Origin: JBDTMT01 sp033764095
GTDB lineage: Bacteria > Desulfobacterota > Binatia > HRBIN30 > CADEER01
Assembly (NCBI GenBank): GCA_033764095.1
Contig: JANRJF010000169.1
Coordinates: 1 to 28,107, forward strand
Direction of reading: 5' to 3'
DNA: 28,107 nucleotides
The translations under genes and the position numbers were made by a program. Below, piece after piece: positions 6,779 to 13,973 of the stretch (the first letter of the stretch is position 1; every line of letters starts with the position of its first letter). The notes beneath the pieces were generated by a model. It saw nothing but the letters and a program-made list of their open reading frames with translations, ran no database searches and was not told the origin of the DNA.

Positions 6779-8824
6779 ATGAGCGGACTCAAGGCGCTGG
6801 CGTGGATCGGCGTGGCGCTCGTCGGGGCCTACGCGCTCGGCATGATCGCCATCTGGCGCGGCGAGACGGTCAACGCGGTGTGGTTCGTCATCGCCGCGGT
6901 GGCGGTCTACTCGATCGCCTACCGCTTCTACGGCGCATTCCTGGCGGCCAAATTGTTCGCGCTCGACCCGCACCGGCAGACACCGGCCGAGCGCATCAAC
7001 GACGGGCGGGACTTCGTACCGACGAATCGCTGGGTGGTGTTCGGCCATCACTTCGCGGCCATTGCCGGACCGGGACCGCTGATCGGGCCGACGCTGGCGG
7101 CGCAGTTCGGCTACCTGCCCGGCACGCTGTGGATTCTCGCCGGCGTCGTGCTCGGCGGCGCGGTGCAGGACTTCTGCGTGCTGTGCGGCAGCCTGCGGCG
7201 CGACGCGCGCTCGCTCGGGCAGATGGCCAAGGACGAGATCGGCCCGATCGGCGGATTCGCGGCGCTGGTCGGCGTGTTCTCGATCATGATCATCCTCATC
7301 GCCGTGCTCGCGCTGGTGGTGGTCAACGCCCTGCGCGACAGCCCCTGGGGTACCTTCACCGTCGGCGCGACGATCCCCATCGCGATGCTGATGGGCGCCT
7401 ACATGAAGTGGCTGCGCCCGCACGACGTGCTCGGCGCCACGGTTCTCGGCCTGGTGCTGCTGGGGCTGGCACTGGTCGGCGGGCGCTGGGTGGACCAGCA
7501 CCCCGAATTGGCGCACCTCTTCACGCTCAACGCGACGCAGCTCGCCTGGTCGATCATCATCTACGGCTTTGCCGCGTCAGTGGTGCCGGTGTGGCTGCTG
7601 CTGGCGCCGCGCGACTACCTCTCGACCTTCGTCAAGCTCGGCACCATCGGCGCGCTGGCGGTCGGCATCATCGTCATGCGGCCGGAGATCGAGCTGCCGG
7701 CGGTCACCCGCTTCGTCGACGGCAGCGGACCGATCTTCGCCGGCAAGGTGTTCCCGTTCGTCTTCATCACCATCGCCTGCGGCGCCATCTCCGGCTTCCA
7801 CTCGCTGATCTCCTCCGGCACGACGCCGAAGCTGCTGCGCGAGGAGACCGACGCGGTGATGATCGGCTACGGCTGCATGCTGCTCGAGTCGTTCGTCGCG
7901 GTGATGGCGATGATCGCCGCGGCGGCGCTGCAGCCCGGCGTCTACTTCGCCATCAACAGTCCGGCCGGCGTGGTCGGCGCCGATCCGGTTGCCGCCACCG
8001 CGACCATCACCGCCTGGGGCTTCCCGGTCACGCCGCAGGAGATGGAGGCGCTGGCGCAGTCGATCGGCGAGCGCACGCTGTTCGCCCGTACCGGCGGCGC
8101 GCCGAGCCTGGCGGTCGGCATGGCGCACATCTTCGCCAACGCCATGAGCGGCACGGCGATCGCGCTCTGGTACCACTTCGCGATCATGTTCGAGGCGCTG
8201 TTCATCCTCACCACGCTCGACGCCGGGACGCGGGTCGGCCGCTTCATGCTGCAGGACCTGCTCGGCAACATCTGGGCGCCGCTCGGCCGCACCTCGTGGT
8301 ATCCGAGCGTCATCCTCTCCAGCACGGTGGTGGTCGCCTGCTGGGGCTACTTCCTCTACCAGGGCGTCGTCGATCCGCTCGGCGGCATCAACATCCTGTG
8401 GCCGCTGTTCGGCATCTCGAACCAGCTGCTGGCGGCGATCGCGCTGTGCGTCGCCACCACCTTCCTGCTGCGCGACGGGCGCCAGCGTTACATCTGGACC
8501 ACGATGGTGCCGCTCGCCTGGCTGCTGGCGGTGACCATGACCGCCGGCTACCAGAAGATCTTCTCGCCCGACCCGACGCTCGGCTTTCTGGCGCAGGCGG
8601 ACAAGCTGAGCGCCGCGCTCGAGGCCGGCACCATCGCCGCCGAGCGCATCACCGCGACCCGCACGCAGATCTTCAACCTGCGCCTCGACGCGGCGGTGAC
8701 CGGGCTGTTCATGTCGCTGGTCGGGCTGATCGTCATCGAGGCGGCGCGCGCCTGGCAGCGCATCCTGCGTGGACCGGCGCCCGACGCTCCCCCCGCCACG
8801 CCGCCGGTGCTCGCGGCGAGCTAG
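6779..8824 (+). CDS. cstA: CstA/BtsT-family carbon starvation transporter
   Basis: About 681 residues with many hydrophobic helices across the length, close to the usual size for CstA (about 700). The first half carries the CstA core: FVPTNRWVVFGHHFAAIAGPGPLIGPTLA is a hallmark, followed by GGAVQDF, SISSG-like turns and FVF-I-ACGAISGFHSLISSGTTPK. The C-terminal part matches the CstA five-helix extension (WPLFGISNQLLAAI). E. coli relatives include CstA, linked to peptide or pyruvate uptake under starvation, and BtsT, a pyruvate/H+ symporter. Substrate is not decidable here. ATG 6779 is preferred over 6776 because AGGAGG (6768-6773) is five bases away rather than two. The stop lies one base from the stop of the convergent kinase gene. 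Confidence 0.92.
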   Translation: MSGLKALAWIGVALVGAYALGMIAIWRGETVNAVWFVIAAVAVYSIAYRFYGAFLAAKLFALDPHRQTPAERINDGRDFVPTNRWVVFGHHFAAIAGPGPLIGPTLAAQFGYLPGTLWILAGVVLGGAVQDFCVLCGSLRRDARSLGQMAKDEIGPIGGFAALVGVFSIMIILIAVLALVVVNALRDSPWGTFTVGATIPIAMLMGAYMKWLRPHDVLGATVLGLVLLGLALVGGRWVDQHPELAHLFTLNATQLAWSIIIYGFAASVVPVWLLLAPRDYLSTFVKLGTIGALAVGIIVMRPEIELPAVTRFVDGSGPIFAGKVFPFVFITIACGAISGFHSLISSGTTPKLLREETDAVMIGYGCMLLESFVAVMAMIAAAALQPGVYFAINSPAGVVGADPVAATATITAWGFPVTPQEMEALAQSIGERTLFARTGGAPSLAVGMAHIFANAMSGTAIALWYHFAIMFEALFILTTLDAGTRVGRFMLQDLLGNIWAPLGRTSWYPSVILSSTVVVACWGYFLYQGVVDPLGGINILWPLFGISNQLLAAIALCVATTFLLRDGRQRYIWTTMVPLAWLLAVTMTAGYQKIFSPDPTLGFLAQADKLSAALEAGTIAAERITATRTQIFNLRLDAAVTGLFMSLVGLIVIEAARAWQRILRGPAPDAPPATPPVLAAS

Positions 8825-8825
8825 G

Positions 8826-11090
8826 CTAGGCCGGCTGCCGTTGCTCGGCGTCGTCGCCGGCGTGCGACAGCGCCGGCGACGGCGCGGCGCCGCAGCGCGC
8901 CAGCGCCTCGTGCAGCGCGGTCGGGTCGATCGGCTTGGTGACGTAGTCGTCCATGCCGGCGGCCAGGCAGCGCTCGCGATCGCCCTTCATCGCGTGCGCG
9001 GTCATGGCGATGATCGGCACGTGGCCGCCGCGCTCGCGCTCGCGGGCGCGAATCGCGGCGGTTGCTTCGAAGCCGTCGAGGTTGGGCATCTGGACGTCCA
9101 TCAGGATGACGTCGAAGGCAGACCCGACCGCCTGCTGCACGGCCTGCGCGCCGTCGGCGGCGACGACGATCGCATGCCCGGCGCGTTCGAGCAGGCGGCG
9201 GGCGAGCTTCTGGTTCACTGGGTTGTCCTCGGCCACCAGGATGCGCAGCGGGCGCGCCGCCTCGCGCGGCGGCGGCTCGGCGTGCGCGACGACGCGCTCG
9301 CGCGTGCCGAGCACGCGCAGGATGGCAGTCAACAGTTCCGCCTGGTTGATCGGCTTGATGAGGTAGGCGTCGATGCCGATCTCGCGGCAGCGGGCGATCT
9401 CGTCCGGCTGCCCGCTGGAGGTCAGCATGATCACCGGCGTCGCCGCGACCAGCGGCATGCGGCGGGCGCGCGCGGCGACGGTGAAGCCGTCGATCTCCGG
9501 CATCATGCCGTCGAGCACCACCAGAGCGTGCGGAGTGCCGACCGCCGCCGCGTCGCGCAGCTCGTCGAGCGCGGCGGCGCCGCCGCTGGCGAGCGTCGGC
9601 TCCATTCCCCACTCGCGCAGCATGTCCTGCAGAATGCGGCGGTTGGTGCGGTTGTCGTCGACCACCAGCACGCGCACGCCGCGCAACGCGACCGCGCCGG
9701 CCGGGGCCAGGCCCAGGTCTTTCGTGCTGCCGACGCCGAAGCGGGCGGTGAACTGGAACGTGCTGCCGCGCCCGAGCTCGCTGTCCACCCACAGCCGGCC
9801 GCCCATCAGACCCACCAGCTGGCTGGAGATCGCCAGCCCGAGGCCGGTGCCGCCGTAGCGCCGGGTGGTCGTACCGTCGGCCTGCGCGAACGCTTCGAAC
9901 ACCGCCGCCTGCTTGTGCGGCGCGATGCCGATGCCGGTGTCGGCGACGGCGAAGCGCAGCAGCAGCTCGTCTGGCGTCTGCTGGTCGACGTCGACGCGCA
10001 CCACGATCTCGCCGTGCTCGGTGAACTTCACCGCGTTGCTGACCAGGTTCGACAGCACCTGGCGCAGCCGCAGCGGGTCGCCGACCAGGCGGTCGGCGAT
10101 CGGCGCCGCCACCTGGCTGATGATCTCGACGCCCTTCTCGGTGGCGCGCATGCCAAACGGACGCAGCGCGCCGGCCCGCGTCTCGCGCAGGCTGAACTCG
10201 TCTGGCGTCAGTTCCAGCTGGCGCGCCTCGATCGGGGAGAAGTCGAGGCTGTCGTTGATCACGTGCAGCAACGTGTCGGCCGACTCGCGCGCCATGACCA
10301 GGTACTCGCGCTGCTCGTCGGTGAGGCGCGTCTGCAGCGTCAGCTCGGTGAGCCCGATGATGCCGTTCATCGGCGTGCGGATCTCGTGGCTCATGTTGGC
10401 GAGGAACTCGCTCTTGGCGCGGTTGGCCGCCTCGGCGGCGGCCAACGCGCTGAGCGCGCGCGCGTCGCTCTCCTGCAGCGCGGCATGCGCCGCCGCCAGG
10501 CCCGAACGCAGACGGAACTCGCGCCAGTGCTGGCGCTGGCGCATGGCGGTGGTGACGACGGCGATGGCGGACGCCGCCGCGACGGTCGAGGCGTGGTCAA
10601 AGAGGCCGGGGTCGGCGGTGCCGCCACCGAAGGTCCAGGCGCCGAGGACGTACACGGCGAGCACGCCGGCGCACATGCCCGCCGTCCACACCGCGCGCCA
10701 CGGCATGATCAGCGCGACGGTGAGCGGGATCATGCTGAGGCCGGCCGAGTACTGACTGGTCGCGGCGCCGGTCAACACCGACATCGCGTAGATGAGCGCG
10801 GTCGCCGAGGTGACGCAGAGGAGAGCCAGGTAGGGGGCGATGCGCGCGCCATGGCGGCTGTAGGAGATCGCCAGCACCAGCAGCAGGACGCCGGCGCACG
10901 CCAGGCGCAGTTCGAGGGCGCGGGCGAAGATCTCCGGGTAGCGCCCGTAGTCGAAGAGCGCGAAGCCGAGGATGAGCGGGATGCCGACCAAACACACCGT
11001 CCGCACGGCGCGCTCGCACAGCGCGCGGCTCTCCAGGTCGAACTCCGTGCGCAGGCGCGACTCGTCGAGCCGCGGACTGTCGGACGACAT
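8826..11090 (-). CDS. Membrane hybrid histidine kinase with two receiver domains
   Basis: A 754-residue protein if ATG 11090 is used; the frame is open to 11213 with weaker in-frame starts. About six hydrophobic segments fill residues 25-170. The H-box FLANMSHEIRTPMNGIIG places the phospho-His at 235. After it comes VINDSLDFSPIEAR, where most hybrid kinases have a K and a G in the SKIEAG pattern. N-box NLVSNAVKFTEHG, DTGIGI and GTGLGLAI complete the ATPase. Two receiver domains follow: VLVVDDN / VLDGMMPEIDG / LIKPI, and ILVAEDN / ILMDVQMPNLDG / VTKPI. There is no HPt domain, so a separate phosphotransfer protein is likely. The overall plan is BarA-like with a simple membrane sensor. No ribosome binding site is obvious before 11090. 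Confidence 0.92.
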   Translation of the reverse strand: MSSDSPRLDESRLRTEFDLESRALCERAVRTVCLVGIPLILGFALFDYGRYPEIFARALELRLACAGVLLLVLAISYSRHGARIAPYLALLCVTSATALIYAMSVLTGAATSQYSAGLSMIPLTVALIMPWRAVWTAGMCAGVLAVYVLGAWTFGGGTADPGLFDHASTVAAASAIAVVTTAMRQRQHWREFRLRSGLAAAHAALQESDARALSALAAAEAANRAKSEFLANMSHEIRTPMNGIIGLTELTLQTRLTDEQREYLVMARESADTLLHVINDSLDFSPIEARQLELTPDEFSLRETRAGALRPFGMRATEKGVEIISQVAAPIADRLVGDPLRLRQVLSNLVSNAVKFTEHGEIVVRVDVDQQTPDELLLRFAVADTGIGIAPHKQAAVFEAFAQADGTTTRRYGGTGLGLAISSQLVGLMGGRLWVDSELGRGSTFQFTARFGVGSTKDLGLAPAGAVALRGVRVLVVDDNRTNRRILQDMLREWGMEPTLASGGAAALDELRDAAAVGTPHALVVLDGMMPEIDGFTVAARARRMPLVAATPVIMLTSSGQPDEIARCREIGIDAYLIKPINQAELLTAILRVLGTRERVVAHAEPPPREAARPLRILVAEDNPVNQKLARRLLERAGHAIVVAADGAQAVQQAVGSAFDVILMDVQMPNLDGFEATAAIRARERERGGHVPIIAMTAHAMKGDRERCLAAGMDDYVTKPIDPTALHEALARCGAAPSPALSHAGDDAEQRQPA

Positions 11091-11218
11091 CGCCACGCAA
11101 CCGAGCAAAGCGTATGCCTGCGCTGGGGCGAGCGGGCCGCGACCCATTCCGCCGCCGCCGCGGCAGGTTGCGTGACGGTTTGGCCGGATCGGACGCCCGG
11201 GTGGCGTCCGCATTCCCT

Positions 11219-11635
11219 TTACGGCCGTTTACGCGCCAGCCGGTCGGTGAAGCGGGCGACGTCGACCACCACGCGCTCGTGGCGACCGCGGCAGATCGTG
11301 TCGACGCCGTCGTGCGCGGAGACCTCGAACGTAAGCTTGCGCCCGTCGATCGACGCCAGGCGGCCGGCGACCGTCACCCGCAGACCGGGCGGCGTCGCCG
11401 CCTCGTGGGTAAGGCCGACGTGCGTGCCGACCGACTGCTCGGCGGGCCAGTCGAGGTGCGGGTTGATGGCGTCGATGCAGGCCCACTCCACCAGCCCGAC
11501 CATGAACCCGGTGGCGAACACCTCGGGCATGACGCGGAACGCCTCCGACTCGGGATAGAGGTGCGGCACCGTCTTGGTCGACGGCACCGTGTAACTGAAG
11601 GCGAAGGTCAGACCAGGCTGCAGGGTCGGCTTCAT
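11219..11635 (-). CDS. FlK-like hot-dog acyl-CoA thioesterase
   Basis: A 138-residue single hot-dog protein. VFATGFMVGLVEWACIDAI followed by SVGTHVGLTHEAATPPG matches the fluoroacetyl-CoA thioesterase (FlK) group. FlK's catalytic residues are Thr42, Glu50 and His76; counting here gives Thr42, Glu50 and His77, so the triad looks intact. Most bacterial members are not tied to fluoroacetate, so hydrolysis of some short acyl-CoA is the safe statement. The gene lies 49 bases after the GNAT gene on the same strand and 128 bases before the hybrid kinase. It has no ribosome binding site; a promoter-like pair sits 8 bases before its ATG (11644-11672), suggesting a leaderless mRNA. Confidence 0.85.
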   Translation of the reverse strand: MKPTLQPGLTFAFSYTVPSTKTVPHLYPESEAFRVMPEVFATGFMVGLVEWACIDAINPHLDWPAEQSVGTHVGLTHEAATPPGLRVTVAGRLASIDGRKLTFEVSAHDGVDTICRGRHERVVVDVARFTDRLARKRP

Positions 11636-11643
11636 GGCGGGCG

Positions 11644-11672
11644 TCGATAGCGAAAGCCGCCGCGGCTGTCAG
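11644..11672 (-). promoter_or_regulatory. Candidate promoter of the thioesterase gene (leaderless geometry)
   Basis: On the minus strand CTGACA (11672-11667) and TATCGA (11649-11644) are separated by 17 bases, and only 8 bases lie between the -10-like element and ATG. The -10 overlaps GCTTTCGCTATCGA, almost identical to a 14-mer 8 bases before the SirB1-family gene at 27252. The -10 match is modest. Confidence 0.4.
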
Positions 11673-11684
11673 CTGCCGCCCGGC

Positions 11685-12482
11685 TCACTCGCTCGCCGGC
11701 GGCTCGAACTGGACCAGCGTCGGGTAGCGCGTGACCTCGCGATAGCCCATGCGGCGGTACACCGGCTCGCCCATCGGCGACGCCTGCAGCGCGGCGATGC
11801 GGGCGCCGCGGTCGAAACAGGCGTTGCCGGCGGCGCGCGTGCACAGCTCGGCCAGACCGCGGCCGCGTGCCGCGGCGCGCGTGCCGACCCAGTACACACC
11901 GGCGACGCCGTGCGTGACGATGGTCATCGCACCGGCCACCGGGGCGCCGTCCAGCCGCGCCAGCACGGCGACGATGTGCGGTGCGGCGAGCGCGGCGAGC
12001 CGCCCGACCTGCGCCGCGGCGACGCCGGCCGGCATGCCGAGCGACTGGTAGGCCTCGTCCATCACCGCGGCGAACGCCACCGCGTCGTCGGCCGAGGCGA
12101 CCGCGCGCAGCGTCACGCCCGGCGGCGGAGCGGCATCCGGCAGGCGGCGGTCGAGTACCATGCCGGGCGCCTGGCCGAAGGCGATCAGGCCGGCGGTGGT
12201 GCAGGCCTCCTGCAGATCGGCGTCGACATGGGCGCGGGCGATCACCGAGAAGCCGCGCCGGCGCGGCGCGAAGAAATGCCGGGCGCGCGCCAGCACCTCG
12301 GCCGGCGCGACGCGCGGGTCGGTCCGCATCGCGCCGTTGATCAGCACCGGCAGCGCGTCGCCGCCGGCGAACAGCAGCACGCCGCCCTCGTCGAGCACGG
12401 CGCCACCGGCGCGGCGCGCCATCTCGCGCGACGCCTCGGCGTAGTTGAGGTCGGACAGCTCGCGGCGCTCGTCGTCGGTCAT
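11685..12482 (-). CDS. GNAT-family N-acetyltransferase
   Basis: A 265-residue protein from ATG 12482 (MTDDER). The C-terminal half carries the GNAT fold: VAGAMTIVTHGVAGVYWVGT (beta4), the acetyl-CoA loop ARGRGLAELC, and LQASPMGEPVYRRMGY, the usual last helix and strand. The first 100 residues (with LLFAGGDALPVLINGAM) resemble a degenerate second GNAT-like or substrate-recognition domain, as in longer tandem-type members. The acceptor substrate cannot be read from sequence. The frame remains open upstream into the divergent CaiB gene, but those starts would overlap it and are rejected. It is divergent from the CaiB/BaiF gene and may share a regulatory region with it. Confidence 0.85.
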   Translation of the reverse strand: MTDDERRELSDLNYAEASREMARRAGGAVLDEGGVLLFAGGDALPVLINGAMRTDPRVAPAEVLARARHFFAPRRRGFSVIARAHVDADLQEACTTAGLIAFGQAPGMVLDRRLPDAAPPPGVTLRAVASADDAVAFAAVMDEAYQSLGMPAGVAAAQVGRLAALAAPHIVAVLARLDGAPVAGAMTIVTHGVAGVYWVGTRAAARGRGLAELCTRAAGNACFDRGARIAALQASPMGEPVYRRMGYREVTRYPTLVQFEPPASE

Positions 12483-12569
12483 CGCTGCGATCGCTAGCCG
12501 CGTCGCCACCGTTGCCGCAAGTCGATCCCACGAGTGTCGCCGCGGCGCGGCGCGGCGGCGCTCGCCGGC

Positions 12570-12598
12570 TTGAGTTTGGCAGGGGCGCTCCGTAACAG
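12570..12598 (+). promoter_or_regulatory. Candidate sigma-70-type promoter for the CaiB/BaiF gene
   Basis: TTGAGT (12570-12575) and TAACAG (12593-12598) are spaced 17 bases, about 56 bases before ATG 12655. The -35 matches 4 of 6 consensus bases and the -10 matches 3 of 6, so this is only a plausible call. The divergent 172-base region (12483-12654) otherwise holds a GC-rich CGGCG-type run and no gene. Confidence 0.3.
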
Positions 12599-12654
12599 AA
12601 GGGGCTCGCGCGCCGCACACCGGCCGCCTCCACCCAATCTCGGAAGGACAGCAC

Positions 12655-13776
12655 ATGAGCGCATTGCAGGGAGTTCGCGTCGTCGAGATGGCCGGCCTGG
12701 CGCCGGCGCCGTACTGCGGCATGATCCTGGCTGACTTCGGCGCCGACGTGGTGCGCGTCGACCGGGTCGGGGCCGGCTCGATGGATCAGCTGGCGCGCGG
12801 CAAGCGTTCGCTGGCGGTGAACCTCAAGGATCCGGCCGGGGTGGAGACCGTGCTGCGCCTGGTTGAGAAGGCCGACGTGCTGTTGGAACCGTACCGGCCC
12901 GGCGTGATGGAGCGGCTCGGCCTCGGACCCGACGTCGCGACCGCGCGCAATCCGCGCCTGATCTACGCGCGCCTGACCGGCTTCGGCCAGGACGGGCCGT
13001 ACGCCAACATGGCGGGCCACGACATCAACTACATCGCCATCTCCGGCGCGCTGTCGCTGATCGGCCGCAAGGGCGAGGCGCCGTTGGCGCCGGTCAACCT
13101 GCTCGGCGACTTCGCCGGCGGCGGCATGCTGTGCGCGCTCGGCATCTGCCTGGCGCTGCTCGAGCGCGGCCATTCCGGCAAGGGGCAGGTGGTGGACGCG
13201 GCGATGGTCGACGGCGCCGCCTACCTGGCCAGCTTCGTCTACAAGTTCCGCAACTCCGGCATGTGGCGCGACGAGCGCGGCACCAACATGCTCGACAGCG
13301 CGGCGCCCTTCTACGACAACTACCGCACCAAGGACGGCCAGTTCATGTCGGTCGGCGCCATCGAGCCGCAGTTCTATGCCGCCCTGCTCAAGGGGCTGGG
13401 GCTCGACCCGGCCGACCTGCCGCAGCAGATGGACCAGTCGAAGTGGCCGGAGATGAAGGCGCGCTTCGCGGCGCTCTTCGCCGCCAAGACGCGCGACGAG
13501 TGGTGCGCGATCTTCGACGGCACCGACGCCTGCGTCGCGCCGGTGCTGAACCTGTCGGAAGTCGCCGACCACCCGCACACCAGGGCGCGCGGCGTCGTCT
13601 TTGCCGACGCCAACGGCAAGCCCGAGCCTGCCCCGGCCCCGCGCCTGTCGCGCACGCCGGGCGACGGGCGGCGCCCGCTGCCGCAGGTCGGCGAGCATAC
13701 CCGCGCCGTGCTGGCGGAGTACGGGCTGGAGGCGGCGGAGATCGCGAAACTGGTGGAGTCGGGCGCGGTTGGGTGA
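12655..13776 (+). CDS. CaiB/BaiF family (alpha-methylacyl-CoA racemase-like) protein
   Basis: A 373-residue family III CoA-transferase-fold protein, starting at ATG 12655 behind GGAAGGA (12642-12648). It has the usual opening GVRVVEMAGLAPAPYCGMILADFGADVVRV, then RGKRSLAVNLKDP and RLTGFGQDGPYANMAGHDINY. In mycobacterial alpha-methylacyl-CoA racemase the catalytic pair is His126 and Asp156; the matching residues here are His122 (GHDINY) and Asp152 (LLGDFAGG). The HD-NY pattern and retained His favour a racemase, inverting the 2-methyl centre of branched acyl-CoA esters, over a transferase that relies on the Asp alone. Such a racemase feeds beta-oxidation of sterol or isoprenoid side chains, consistent with the acyl-CoA genes later in the window. 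Confidence 0.88.
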   Translation: MSALQGVRVVEMAGLAPAPYCGMILADFGADVVRVDRVGAGSMDQLARGKRSLAVNLKDPAGVETVLRLVEKADVLLEPYRPGVMERLGLGPDVATARNPRLIYARLTGFGQDGPYANMAGHDINYIAISGALSLIGRKGEAPLAPVNLLGDFAGGGMLCALGICLALLERGHSGKGQVVDAAMVDGAAYLASFVYKFRNSGMWRDERGTNMLDSAAPFYDNYRTKDGQFMSVGAIEPQFYAALLKGLGLDPADLPQQMDQSKWPEMKARFAALFAAKTRDEWCAIFDGTDACVAPVLNLSEVADHPHTRARGVVFADANGKPEPAPAPRLSRTPGDGRRPLPQVGEHTRAVLAEYGLEAAEIAKLVESGAVG

Positions 13777-13784
13777 GGGCGGAT

Positions 13785-13902
13785 GTCAGCTTTCAGCCGT
13801 CAGCTTTCAGCTGTCCGCTTTCAGCCGGACTTGGAGGAATCGGGTCAGCAGCTCTGCCTCAGGGCTGACAGCTGAGGGCTGACAGCTGAGCGCTGAAAGT
13901 AG
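13785..13902. repeat. Two opposed arrays of 14-bp tandem repeats
   Basis: Three tandem 14-mers of the form GTCAGCTTTCAGCC fill 13785-13826. After a 34-base spacer, tandem 14-mers in the opposite sense (AGGGCTGACAGCTG twice, then a degenerate third) fill 13861-13902. Each 14-mer is itself two related heptamers. The element starts nine bases after the stop of the CaiB/BaiF gene. The two arms could fold as a large imperfect hairpin. It is followed by a promoter candidate and the AAA gene, so it occupies the gap between two genes transcribed in the same direction. No spacers of CRISPR type are present. Confidence 0.85.
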
Positions 13903-13934
13903 CCGAGCGCCAGCTCGAAAGCTGCCACCGGTAG

Positions 13935-13963
13935 TTGAGCCACCCCAGTCCGCCCACTACACT
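13935..13963 (+). promoter_or_regulatory. Sigma-70-type promoter of the AAA ATPase gene (leaderless geometry)
   Basis: TTGAGC (13935-13940) and TACACT (13958-13963) are spaced exactly 17 bases; each matches 4 of 6 consensus positions. Ten bases separate the -10 from ATG 13974, so transcription would begin only a few bases before the start codon. No Shine-Dalgarno sequence is present, which agrees with a leaderless mRNA. Confidence 0.5.
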
Positions 13964-13973
13964 GCGGGGTTCG

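Noticed and set aside
8821..8830. CTAGGCTAGG shared by the two convergent stop codons as a special site
   Set aside because: The tandem CTAG arises from two adjacent TAG stops read on opposite strands; no further symmetry supports a site.
8769..11558. Very long plus-strand frame (929 codons) opposite the hybrid kinase and thioesterase
   Set aside because: It runs antisense through two well-supported genes, is full of His/Arg/Ala low-complexity sequence and matches nothing.
13785..13902. Possible CRISPR array
   Set aside because: Units are 14 bp, head-to-tail without unique spacers and face each other; no cas genes are present.
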